From assembly GCA_045545595.1 (NCBI GenBank), contig JAZQBG010000038.1, positions 1-17,311 of the forward strand: a stretch of DNA of 17,311 nucleotides. The letters are read 5' to 3'. Of this stretch, positions 1 through 7,276 are shown piece after piece. The notes beneath the pieces are model-generated. The model was not told where the DNA came from and ran no database searches. It saw only the letters and a program-made list of their open reading frames with translations. The position numbers and the translations under genes are program-made. Within the stretch, counting starts at the first letter, position 1. Each line of letters begins with the position of its first letter. The DNA is from SIG205 sp045545595. GTDB lineage: Bacteria; Bacillota_I; Bacilli_A; RF39; UBA660.

Positions 1-152
1 TTTTCTAATACGAAGTCATAATCGATCTCGAAGTATTCACTAATTAAGTACGCAAGCATCTCTTTATTTTCTTCTTTACCAAACACTTCTTCAAACATTG
101 CATTAGTTATAAGTGGTATTATTTTTGTGTTTTCTTTTAACGTTTTAATCAC
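1..152 (-). CDS. Rpn-family PD-(D/E)XK nuclease/transposase-like protein, N-terminal part (runs off the window)
   Basis: Only the first 50 codons are present. The peptide reads roughly M-IKTLKENTKIIPLITNAM, followed by FEEVFGKEENKEMLAYLISE. The pattern 'phi-T-N-x-x-F-(x)-x-V-F-G-x-E-E-N-K-x-x-L' is typical of the start of Rpn-type (recombination-promoting nuclease / putative transposase) proteins. In that family it precedes the PD-(D/E)XK nuclease core, which would lie outside the window. The start is taken as GTG at 152 because an in-frame stop lies just upstream (174-176). A GGTGAG sequence abuts it, but the spacing is poor, so the true start is uncertain. Family assignment rests on this short stretch only; function cannot be judged without the catalytic part. 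Confidence 0.5.
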   Translation of the reverse strand, partial: MIKTLKENTKIIPLITNAMFEEVFGKEENKEMLAYLISEYFEIDYDFVLE

Positions 153-237
153 CTCACCAAGAATATAACACCACTAAAACTATTATTCAAATGAGTGATT
201 TTACTTATCTGAACTACTATTACATACCAATATTTAA

Positions 238-272
238 AAAGATACAGAACGTTTTTTTTATTCTGTATCTTT
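238..272 (-). terminator. Hairpin terminator, probably bidirectional
   Basis: A perfect 12-bp inverted repeat (238-249 with 261-272; core GATACAGAA / TTCTGTATC) has an 11-base loop. U-rich sequence flanks it on both strands. It separates the lipoprotein gene from the Rpn-like gene, both on the minus strand, and is a second terminator after the one that overlaps the lipoprotein stop codon. Confidence 0.65.
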
Positions 273-315
273 ATTACTTCAATTATTTTAATTCTATACT
301 TTTTTATTTTTTTAT

Positions 316-347
316 AAAAGAAAACAAGACACTTATAATAGTGCCTT
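316..347 (-). terminator. Terminator of the lipoprotein gene, overlapping its stop codon
   Basis: On the minus strand an 8-bp stem (340-347 with 326-333, containing one G-U pair) with a 6-base loop is followed by GTTTTCTTTT. The stem takes in the last two bases of the TAA stop of the lipoprotein gene. Confidence 0.6.
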
Positions 348-774
348 ATTTACATTCATATCCATCAGTTTCAAAATCTTCTTTTACTGATTCGAAGTCT
401 TTATCTGCATCAATATCGAAATCTAATTCTTCAGTACTTTCTACTTTTCCAAAATCAACGTTCATTTGAACTTTAATCGCATCATCTGTTTTTTCAGTAT
501 TAACAGTTAAACCATCTTGTTCATAATCTTCGAAAGTTGATTCTAACATACTGTAAAACATATCAATATAAGTTTTATTTTCTTCGTCAAGAATCATTTC
601 CATACTCATTTCTGCAGTTGCAGGTTTATCATTTTTAAAATTAACCTTAATATTTTCTTTTGATTCCATTCCATCTTCAGTACTAGTTTTAGTACATGTT
701 AATGTTTTAGTACCACATCCTGTTAAAACTAATGCAAACAAACAACAACCTAAAACACAAATAAACTTTTTCAT
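346..774 (-). CDS. Small secreted lipoprotein, function unknown
   Basis: The 142-residue product begins MKKFICVLGCCLFALVLTGC, a type II signal peptide with lipobox L-T-G-C. Cys20 is the predicted lipidated residue, so the protein should be anchored on the outer face of the cell membrane. The mature part is acidic. It has two further cysteines, Cys27 and Cys141 next to the C-terminus, that could form a disulfide. Its length and layout recall small gut-Firmicute lipoproteins of the YehR/DUF1307 type, but I cannot confirm that family and no catalytic motif is visible. An AGGAGG site lies 9 bases before the ATG. The gene is flanked by terminators on both sides, so it is probably transcribed alone. 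Confidence 0.8.
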   Translation of the reverse strand: MKKFICVLGCCLFALVLTGCGTKTLTCTKTSTEDGMESKENIKVNFKNDKPATAEMSMEMILDEENKTYIDMFYSMLESTFEDYEQDGLTVNTEKTDDAIKVQMNVDFGKVESTEELDFDIDADKDFESVKEDFETDGYECK

Positions 775-820
775 TCTCTCACTCCTCCTACTTTAATAAT
801 ATATTAAAATTTTAAAAACG

Positions 821-853
821 TAAATAAAAAAACAACAAATATTAATTGTCGTT
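821..853 (-). terminator. Terminator of the relA-dtd-AI-2E transporter operon
   Basis: On the minus strand an 8-bp stem (846-853 with 831-838, one G-U pair) with a 7-base loop is followed by a run of T interrupted once by A. The stem begins at the last base of the stop codon of the AI-2E family gene. Confidence 0.6.
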
Positions 854-1902
854 TATGTTAATTTTTTCTTTTTTAATTTCCTTATATCAGTACGATAATA
901 TTTGTATGTTTGAGATAGAATTATTGTTACAGGAAGAGCAATAATAATACCAGTTACACCAAATAAAGCTCCACCAGCAAACACTCCAAATATACTTAAA
1001 ACAGGATGTATATTATTTGTCTTTCCGTAAATTCTTGGAGACCAGAAATAACCATCTATATTTGGTAATACTAGCGCTACAATAAGAGTTAAAACAAATA
1101 GTTTAGGACTAACTACAAGCGCAGTAATAAGTGCGATGATATTTGTAAATATTCCACCAAAATATGGAATTATTGTTGTGAATGCTGCTAAAATACCTAA
1201 AATTAAGAAGTATGGATGACCAATCAAATAAAACACTATAATATATTCTATTAACTGAACAAAAATGTATTTAGCAAGACCAACACAATAATTTTTCATT
1301 TCAATATCCAATGCTTTTATATAATTGTAAGTTTTTTTGTTTCTTCTTTTAAAGAAATCTTTTATTTCTTCTCTTATTTGATCCATATCAACTAGGAAAT
1401 ATATTCCTGTGAAAAATGCAATAATTGCGATTGTAGCAATTCCGATAGAATCACTAATAATATGAAAAGCACTATCAGAAATAAATTTCCCAAAATCAAC
1501 AAGTATTGTATTTAAGTTCGAAAAACTACTTTGAATATAATTTAAATCAATTTCATACTTAATAGATATATCTTGAATAAATTTAATTGCATTAGATAAC
1601 AAACTAATAGTTTGGTCATAAACTAAAGGAATTAATAAAGCAATTATCAGACTTACAAAACCAATTAAAAGTCCAATAATTATTCCTACACCCAACCATT
1701 TTGGAATACCTTTTTTCTCCATCGTTTTTAAAAATGGATATGCAATATAAGCAAGAGCAAAAGCTATAACAAATGGAACTAAAATTTCTATAATTTTATC
1801 TATCGCCCACAACCAGAATTCACCAGTTGCGACTAATATCCATATTAATATCGCAATCAAAACTAAGTTGATTAATTTAATATTTATATTTTTTCCCAAC
1901 AC
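853..1902 (-). CDS. AI-2E family / PerM-like membrane transporter
   Basis: This is an integral membrane protein with many hydrophobic helices, matching the AI-2E transporter (PerM/YdbI/TqsA) family. The N-terminal membrane segments are followed by an amphipathic extracellular-type stretch (about residues 95-150). The C-terminal half carries the family hallmark around 'HPYFLILGILAAFTTIIPYF' and a later 'P-N-I-D-G-Y-F-W-S-P-R-I-Y-G' motif. The substrate is unknown: family members have been tied to AI-2 export or Na+/H+ exchange, and this sequence does not say which. I place the start at GTG 1902 (349 residues) because AAGGAG at 1911-1916 lies 8 bases before it. A GTG at 1911 abuts that site and is less likely. 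It is the last gene of the operon, starting 5 bases after dtd. Confidence 0.88.
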   Translation of the reverse strand: MLGKNINIKLINLVLIAILIWILVATGEFWLWAIDKIIEILVPFVIAFALAYIAYPFLKTMEKKGIPKWLGVGIIIGLLIGFVSLIIALLIPLVYDQTISLLSNAIKFIQDISIKYEIDLNYIQSSFSNLNTILVDFGKFISDSAFHIISDSIGIATIAIIAFFTGIYFLVDMDQIREEIKDFFKRRNKKTYNYIKALDIEMKNYCVGLAKYIFVQLIEYIIVFYLIGHPYFLILGILAAFTTIIPYFGGIFTNIIALITALVVSPKLFVLTLIVALVLPNIDGYFWSPRIYGKTNNIHPVLSIFGVFAGGALFGVTGIIIALPVTIILSQTYKYYRTDIRKLKKKKLT

Positions 1903-1907
1903 AAAAC

Positions 1908-2348
1908 TCACTCCTTACTATCAATTATTATAGTAACAGGACCATCATTAGTGAGAGTTACTTTCATTTCACTACCAAATATTCCAGTTTCAACATTGAC
2001 TTTTTCTCTTAATAATTCGTTAAATTTATCATATAAAACTGTTGATAGTTCTCCTTTCATAGCGTTTATATAGCTAGGTCTATTACCTTTTTTAGTATCT
2101 GCATATAGTGTGAACTGAGAAATTGATAATATACTACCATTTACATCTAATATACTTTTATTCATAACCCCATTTTCATCATCGAAAACTCTTAAATTAA
2201 CTACTTTTCTTACTATATATTCTATGTCATTAATATCATCGTCATGTGTAAACCCTACTAGTAACATAAAACCTTTATCAACTTTACCAACTACTTTACC
2301 ACTAACACTAACTTTAGCATTATCAACTCTTTGTACTACTACTTTCAT
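1908..2348 (-). CDS. dtd: D-aminoacyl-tRNA deacylase
   Basis: The 146 residues are the usual Dtd length. Dtd is a cytoplasmic proofreading enzyme that hydrolyses the ester bond of D-amino acids (and glycine) mischarged on tRNA. Both signatures are present: S-Q-F-T at 77-80 and the Gly-Pro (cis-Pro) motif in N-D-G-P-V-T at 134-139, which forms the active site across the dimer interface. The start is MKVVVQRV, typical of the family. Its ATG shares one base with the relA stop codon (TAATG), indicating translational coupling. relA-dtd adjacency is also found in B. subtilis. Confidence 0.97.
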   Translation of the reverse strand: MKVVVQRVDNAKVSVSGKVVGKVDKGFMLLVGFTHDDDINDIEYIVRKVVNLRVFDDENGVMNKSILDVNGSILSISQFTLYADTKKGNRPSYINAMKGELSTVLYDKFNELLREKVNVETGIFGSEMKVTLTNDGPVTIIIDSKE

Positions 2349-4528
2349 TATTTTATAATTCTCTCTATCTTTTTAATAAAATCCAAAGAATATAAATCAT
2401 TAGTAAACTTATCTAACGCTTCAGTATCAGCTACTAAAACTGTTACTTCATATACTATAACTTGTGATTTACTAACTGTATTTATTGTTTCAATATTTAC
2501 ACCATTATTTGCAGCTTTAGTAATTATATCTAATAAAGGATTTTTAACTAAGTTAGCTTCAATTGTAATTGTAGTTGGATATTTTTTAGAGACATTTGAA
2601 TTCCAATATACTGGTAGTAATCTTTCTTCATACTCAATTATGTTATGACAGTTTTTTCTATGAATACTTATACCATTACCTTTTGTTATAAATCCTATAA
2701 TTTCATCATTTTTAATTGGTTTACAACAACTAGCAAGATTTACCATAATGTCATCTATACCTTCAACTAATATGTCATTTTTAACATTAAGTTTTTTAAT
2801 ATCTTTTGACATTACTTTATCCATAACATATTCTTCTTTAGATTTTTCTTCAGAATTAATTACATTGATAATATGAGTTACGGTATATTTTCCTGAACCC
2901 ACACTAAAATACAAATCCTCTATGTCTTTAAGTTTTAATTCATTTATAATTTTATTTATATTATCATCTGTCCAAGTTTCACTAAAACTTAATTTTCTTT
3001 TTCGAAGTTCTTTTTTTACTGCTTCTTCTCCTATTTCTATATATTCATTTTTATCTTTTTTGAAGAAGAAAGCTTTAATTTTAGTTTTTGCCTGATTTGT
3101 CTTAGCAATATCTATCCATTCTTTACTAGGCCCTAAAGAAGTTTTATTAGTATTAATTTTAACTATATCATTGCTTTTTAATTCATAATCTAGTGGTACT
3201 ATTGAATTGTTTACAATTGCACCAACCATTTTATTTCCAACTTCTGTATGAACTTTGTAAGCAAAGTCTATTGGTGTCGCACCATTGGGAAGTTCTACTA
3301 CATCTCCTTTAGGTGTGAATACATAGATATTAGCTTTTAATATATCACTTTTTACAGTGTTTACAAATTCTTCATCTGTTGCGCCTTCATCTTGTAGTTC
3401 TATTATACTTCTAAAGAATTGTAATTTGTGTTCCATATCATTTTGCATATTTTTAGAAGCATTAGAATTATTAGAACCAGCATTTTCTTTATATGACCAG
3501 TGTGATGCGATACCATATTCTGCTATTTGATCCATATCATGAGTTCTAATTTGTATTTCAAATTGGAATCCATCTATTCCAAAAACTGTTGTATGTAATG
3601 ATTGATACATGTTAGTTTTTGGTCTTGAAACATAGTCTTTAAATCTTTTAGGTATCGGTCTATATTTAGAATGAATTAATCCAAGCGCAATATAACATTC
3701 TTGTTCAGTATTAACCAAAATGCGTAGTGCGAGTAAATCAAATATATCATCCCAACTTCTACCCTTATTTAACTTATTATAAATACTATATATAGATTTA
3801 GCTCTACCTTTTATTTCATGTTTAATATCGTGATCATTTAATAATTGTGAAACTTCTTTTAACATATCTTGAACTGTCATATCGCGTTCTAATTTAGTTT
3901 GATTTAATCTCTCAACTATTGAATAGAAAACATCTGGTTTTAAATATCTTAAAGATAAGTCTTCTAATTCACTTTTAATTTTATGGATACCAAGTCTATG
4001 AGCAATTGGTGTTAAAATTTCTAGTGTTTCTTTAGCATTTTTCTTTTGTCTTTCTTCTGATAATGCCCATAGTGTTCTCATATTATGAAGTCTATCGGCA
4101 AGTTTTAATATGATAACTCTTACGTCTTCTGATAATCCTACAAATATTTTTCTTTGATTAGCAATCACTGCTTCACTTTCTGTCGAGAAATTTATTTTAT
4201 TTATCTTTGTAACACCATCTACAAGCAAAGCAACTTCGTTTCCAAATTTTTCTTCTATTTCCTCAATTGTAACAGTTGTATCTTCTACAGTATCATGTAA
4301 AAGAGCAGCACAGATTGTTTGATAATCTGCATATATATCAGTTAGAATCATCGCAACACTTATTGGATGTTGAATATATGGTTCTCCACTTTTTCTAACA
4401 TCTCCAAGATGAGCTTCAGAGGCAAAAGTATATGCCTTTTTAATCATATCAAGTTCATCTTCAAAGACAATATACTTTTTTACTGCACTTTCTAAATCTT
4501 CATATTTATACGCTATGTTTTTAGCCAT
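2348..4528 (-). CDS. relA: Bifunctional (p)ppGpp synthetase/hydrolase, Rel family
   Basis: The 726-residue protein has the full long-RSH layout. The N-terminal HD hydrolase has H54 and H-D-T-V-E-D at 78-83, the intact hydrolase motif. The synthetase domain runs about 240-345, with R-A-K-S-I-Y-S-I-Y and Y-Q-S-L-H at 308-312. A TGS domain follows at about 400-460, then a Cys-Cys zinc-finger-type domain (A-S-C-C-K-P, later H-R-K-N-C) and a C-terminal ACT domain. Both catalytic centres look intact, so it should make and degrade the alarmone during amino-acid starvation, sensing uncharged tRNA on the ribosome. AGAGGTG lies 5 bases before the ATG. It lies 22 bases after secDF and overlaps dtd by one base. 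Confidence 0.97.
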   Translation of the reverse strand: MAKNIAYKYEDLESAVKKYIVFEDELDMIKKAYTFASEAHLGDVRKSGEPYIQHPISVAMILTDIYADYQTICAALLHDTVEDTTVTIEEIEEKFGNEVALLVDGVTKINKINFSTESEAVIANQRKIFVGLSEDVRVIILKLADRLHNMRTLWALSEERQKKNAKETLEILTPIAHRLGIHKIKSELEDLSLRYLKPDVFYSIVERLNQTKLERDMTVQDMLKEVSQLLNDHDIKHEIKGRAKSIYSIYNKLNKGRSWDDIFDLLALRILVNTEQECYIALGLIHSKYRPIPKRFKDYVSRPKTNMYQSLHTTVFGIDGFQFEIQIRTHDMDQIAEYGIASHWSYKENAGSNNSNASKNMQNDMEHKLQFFRSIIELQDEGATDEEFVNTVKSDILKANIYVFTPKGDVVELPNGATPIDFAYKVHTEVGNKMVGAIVNNSIVPLDYELKSNDIVKINTNKTSLGPSKEWIDIAKTNQAKTKIKAFFFKKDKNEYIEIGEEAVKKELRKRKLSFSETWTDDNINKIINELKLKDIEDLYFSVGSGKYTVTHIINVINSEEKSKEEYVMDKVMSKDIKKLNVKNDILVEGIDDIMVNLASCCKPIKNDEIIGFITKGNGISIHRKNCHNIIEYEERLLPVYWNSNVSKKYPTTITIEANLVKNPLLDIITKAANNGVNIETINTVSKSQVIVYEVTVLVADTEALDKFTNDLYSLDFIKKIERIIK

Positions 4529-4550
4529 AAAAACACCTCTATTCTTTTTT

Positions 4551-6860
4551 TTACTTATTTAATCCAATAATCACTTTTTCATCCAATTCATCATCTTCAA
4601 CATCAAAAAATCTTTTCTTTTCTTTTTGATTTTTACCAATATATCTTTTTTCTATTTCATACCAGATTTGAGCAGCTATAAATAATGATGAATAGGTACC
4701 AACTAATAATCCTATAAACATAGCTATGTTAAATTCAAATATACTATGTGAACCAAAGAATAATAACATGATAACAGGTAGTAGTGTTGTTAATGTTGTC
4801 ATTAAACTTCTAAAGAATGTTTGTCTTAAACTTAAGTTAATTACATCAAATAATTCTTCTTTAGATTTAATTTTATCTTCATAAACATCTTTGATATTTT
4901 CTCTAATTCTATCAAATACTACAATTGTATTGTTTATTGAGTAACCTATAATTGCTAGAATAGCTGCTATGAATATTGTTGAAACTTCAAATCTAAATAT
5001 ACTAAATAGCGCAACTACAAATAATGCATCATGTAATAATGCGATAATAGCAGAAATAGCATAACTAAATGTATATCTTATACCAATGTATATAACCATA
5101 CCTATTGCAGCAAATACTATTGATAATATTGCATTTTTTGTAAGTTCTTTTTTAACAATATTAGATACTACTCCAATATCAGTTTTAATTGATTGACTTG
5201 TATCTAAATTATCAACTTCTTTTTGAACTGTTTTAATTTCATCTTGATTTAGAGTTTCATCAAGTTTTAGATAAATACCTTTTTCTTCATTAATATAACT
5301 AATATCACTTACTGTATATTCTTTTTCTTCAAAATACTTTTCTATTTGTTTTTTATCTAACTCTTTTTCACCAGAAATTGTAACTGAAGATCCACCTTTA
5401 TAATCTATACTTAAATTAAATCCAGAAACAAGTGTGAAAACTGCTCCAACAACTATTACTAGTGATGAGAATATAAATACTTTTTTTCTTGGTTTAACAA
5501 AATCTATTTTTACTTTTGTATCAAATGTTTTCTTGTTTTTAGATTTTGAAATATCCTTTATTTTATTATTTTTAATACCTAACAATAAATTAACTTTATT
5601 GTCGAATTTATCTGTATCAATAAATTTCTTTAAAATCCATTTTGTAATAAATACCATTGATAATATTGTTACTATGATACTTATTATTAACATTGTAGCA
5701 AACCCTTTAACACTACTTTCTCCAAAGATAAATAGTATTACTGCAACTAAAAGTGTTGTTAAGTTTGAATCAAGTATTGTTGTAAAACTTCTTTTGCTTC
5801 CTTCTTGGAAAGCTGATTTTAAATTTCTTCCAGTACTAAGTTCTTCTTTTATTCTCTCAAATGTTAATACATTAGAGTCCACTGCCATACCAATACCTAA
5901 TACTAGTGCGGCAATTCCAGGTAAAGTTAAAACTCCACCAATCAAATAAAATGTTAAGAATACTAAGAATGTATACACAAGCATACTTATACTTGAAATA
6001 ATACCTGATACTCTATATACAACTGTCATTAATACCATTATTAATAAAATTCCTACCACACCTGCAGTTAGTGTAGCAAATAATGAACCTTCACCAAATG
6101 AAGCATCAACTGTTCTTGATGAAATTTCTGTAAGTTTTGTAGGCATACTACCACTGTTAATTAAATCAACAAGTGTTGTTACTTCATCAGCAGTAAAATT
6201 CCCTTCAATTATTACATCTGATGCAAATCCTTGACTAACTGTTGCAGCAGATAAACATTTAGATTTACCATCCCCACATTTATTTTGTTCGCTAACAAAA
6301 CTATCTGTTTCTTCATCAAAGTCTAACCATATTACAATTCTATTATCTTGTTGTTTACTTATCTTTAAAGTTTGTTCATAGAATTCATCTTTATCTTTAA
6401 CACTAAGACTAACTACTGGTAATCCATTTTCATTTCTTCCTGTTTTAGCTCCACCACTTTTTAATACACTTGAATTCATAAGTAAATTATCAGATGTATC
6501 TCTAAAAGTTAAATTAGCAGCTTTTCCTAATATTTCTCTTGCATCATCAGGATTTTTAACCCCTGCTAATTTAACTCTAATTTTATCATTACCCTCAATA
6601 ACTATTTCAGGTTCTGAAACTCCTAAAACATCTACTCTTCTAGATAGTGTTTTATATGTGGCATTAGACATATCATTAGTTACCTTATCACCATCTAGAC
6701 TCTCTAATTGATATAATACTTCAAAACCGCCTTGTAAATCTAATCCAAAATTAATACTACTAAATATAGGTATAATTAACCCAATTATTCCAATTACAAC
6801 AATTATTAATGTAGCTATTAATAAACTAAGTTTAGTCTTCTTATTTTTTTTCTTACTCAT
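4551..6860 (-). CDS. secDF: SecD-SecF fusion, protein-export membrane protein
   Basis: The 769-residue fused SecDF uses the proton gradient to help SecYEG pull proteins across the membrane. The SecD half (1 to about 415) has TM1 at about 11-31, D-L-Q-G-G at 41-45, the periplasmic-type P1 region, and G-M-A-V-D-S-N in a later helix (324-330). The SecF half (about 455 to 769) has D-Y-K-G-G at 486-490 and a matching helix with N-N-T-I-V-V-F-D-R-I-R. Fusion is usual in Bacilli (B. subtilis SecDF is similar in size). An unusual pair of cysteines, Cys195 and Cys202, sits in P1. AGGAGG lies 8 bases before the ATG. The gene starts 12 bases after the comN-like gene. Confidence 0.97.
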   Translation of the reverse strand: MSKKKNKKTKLSLLIATLIIVVIGIIGLIIPIFSSINFGLDLQGGFEVLYQLESLDGDKVTNDMSNATYKTLSRRVDVLGVSEPEIVIEGNDKIRVKLAGVKNPDDAREILGKAANLTFRDTSDNLLMNSSVLKSGGAKTGRNENGLPVVSLSVKDKDEFYEQTLKISKQQDNRIVIWLDFDEETDSFVSEQNKCGDGKSKCLSAATVSQGFASDVIIEGNFTADEVTTLVDLINSGSMPTKLTEISSRTVDASFGEGSLFATLTAGVVGILLIMVLMTVVYRVSGIISSISMLVYTFLVFLTFYLIGGVLTLPGIAALVLGIGMAVDSNVLTFERIKEELSTGRNLKSAFQEGSKRSFTTILDSNLTTLLVAVILFIFGESSVKGFATMLIISIIVTILSMVFITKWILKKFIDTDKFDNKVNLLLGIKNNKIKDISKSKNKKTFDTKVKIDFVKPRKKVFIFSSLVIVVGAVFTLVSGFNLSIDYKGGSSVTISGEKELDKKQIEKYFEEKEYTVSDISYINEEKGIYLKLDETLNQDEIKTVQKEVDNLDTSQSIKTDIGVVSNIVKKELTKNAILSIVFAAIGMVIYIGIRYTFSYAISAIIALLHDALFVVALFSIFRFEVSTIFIAAILAIIGYSINNTIVVFDRIRENIKDVYEDKIKSKEELFDVINLSLRQTFFRSLMTTLTTLLPVIMLLFFGSHSIFEFNIAMFIGLLVGTYSSLFIAAQIWYEIEKRYIGKNQKEKKRFFDVEDDELDEKVIIGLNK

Positions 6861-6872
6861 AATATGTTCCTC

Positions 6873-7109
6873 CTAATCTGTTTTTTTAATATATTTACTA
6901 ACTTTATAACCATCAACATTCATAATATCATCGATAATTGAAGATATATCTAAATCATCTTCCATAATCCATTTTCTTTCTAATAAATAGTTCCAAATAC
7001 TATCTTTAGATATCATTACAAATTTTTCTCTATGTAATTCTTGTTCTCTTGCATTTAATGCTGGTAAAACTGTATTATATAAATCTTTTAAGTCACGAAA
7101 CTTCTGCAT
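6873..7109 (-). CDS. comN: ComN-like post-transcriptional regulator
   Basis: This 78-residue cytoplasmic protein has the pattern K-x-K-x-x-W-x-Y-L-x-x-x-K-W of the post-transcriptional regulator family (B. subtilis ComN, formerly YrzD), here seen as S-I-W-N-Y-L-L-E-R-K-W. In B. subtilis ComN acts post-transcriptionally on the comE competence operon; whether it does so here is unknown. Context is strong support: in B. subtilis comN lies between spoVB and secDF, and here the divergent SpoVB-like gene and the downstream secDF flank it in the same way. The SD is modest (AAAGGA, about 13 bases before the ATG). An upstream in-frame extension is blocked by a stop. Confidence 0.75.
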   Translation of the reverse strand: MQKFRDLKDLYNTVLPALNAREQELHREKFVMISKDSIWNYLLERKWIMEDDLDISSIIDDIMNVDGYKVSKYIKKTD

Positions 7110-7138
7110 ACTACCACATTTTTCCTTTCATATACTAT

Positions 7139-7167
7139 ATTATATATTATTATCAAGTATTTTTAAA
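7139..7167 (-). promoter_or_regulatory. Candidate sigma-A promoter of the comN-secDF-relA-dtd operon
   Basis: On the minus strand TTTAAA (7162-7167) is followed by a 17-base spacer and TATAAT (7139-7144). This gives a leader of roughly 20 bases before the comN-like ATG. In a region this AT-rich, partial matches occur easily; the perfect -10 box and the position support it. Confidence 0.4.
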
Positions 7168-7172
7168 GAAAT

Positions 7173-7208
7173 AAGAATAAGAAAATAATAAATTTATCAC
7201 TTATTCTT
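7173..7208. repeat. Inverted repeat in the divergent intergenic region
   Basis: AAGAATAAG (7173-7181) and CTTATTCTT (7200-7208) are perfect 9-base arms separated by 18 bases, midway between the divergent comN-like and SpoVB-like genes. It could be an operator or chance pairing in AT-rich DNA. No T-run follows it as a terminator would need. Confidence 0.35.
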
Positions 7209-7226
7209 TATTTATCAAATCCTTAT

Positions 7227-7255
7227 CATATATTAATAAATAAATCACATATATT
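7227..7255 (+). promoter_or_regulatory. Candidate promoter of the SpoVB-like gene, possibly sigma-E-like
   Basis: CATATATT occurs twice (7227-7234 and 7248-7255), 13 bases apart. The pair loosely resembles a mother-cell sigma-E promoter (ATATT-like -35, CATA-x-A-x-T-like -10). It would start transcription near 7262, just ahead of the SD AGGTGATC (7267-7274). B. subtilis spoVB is sigma-E dependent. AT-richness makes chance matches likely. Confidence 0.25.
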
Positions 7256-7276
7256 TTATATAGATTAGGTGATCAC

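Noticed and set aside
191..469. Plus-strand open frame of 92 codons near the left end
   Set aside because: It crosses two minus-strand terminators and the antisense of the lipoprotein gene, has no ribosome site, and its product is low-complexity Tyr/Phe/Ser.
3590..3630. Met in N-M-Y-Q-S-L-H of the Rel synthetase instead of Gly
   Set aside because: The N-M-Y-Q-S-L-H form is, to my knowledge, common in Firmicute Rel proteins, so it is not an anomaly.
5434..5949. Long plus-strand open frame (171 codons) opposite secDF
   Set aside because: It is antisense to well-conserved SecDF sequence, has low-complexity Ser/Thr/Ile/Leu content and no family resemblance: a shadow frame.
7128..7156. TTGATA and TATATG as an alternative comN promoter
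   Set aside because: It would put the transcription start on the ribosome-binding site; the TTTAAA/TATAAT pair further upstream fits better.
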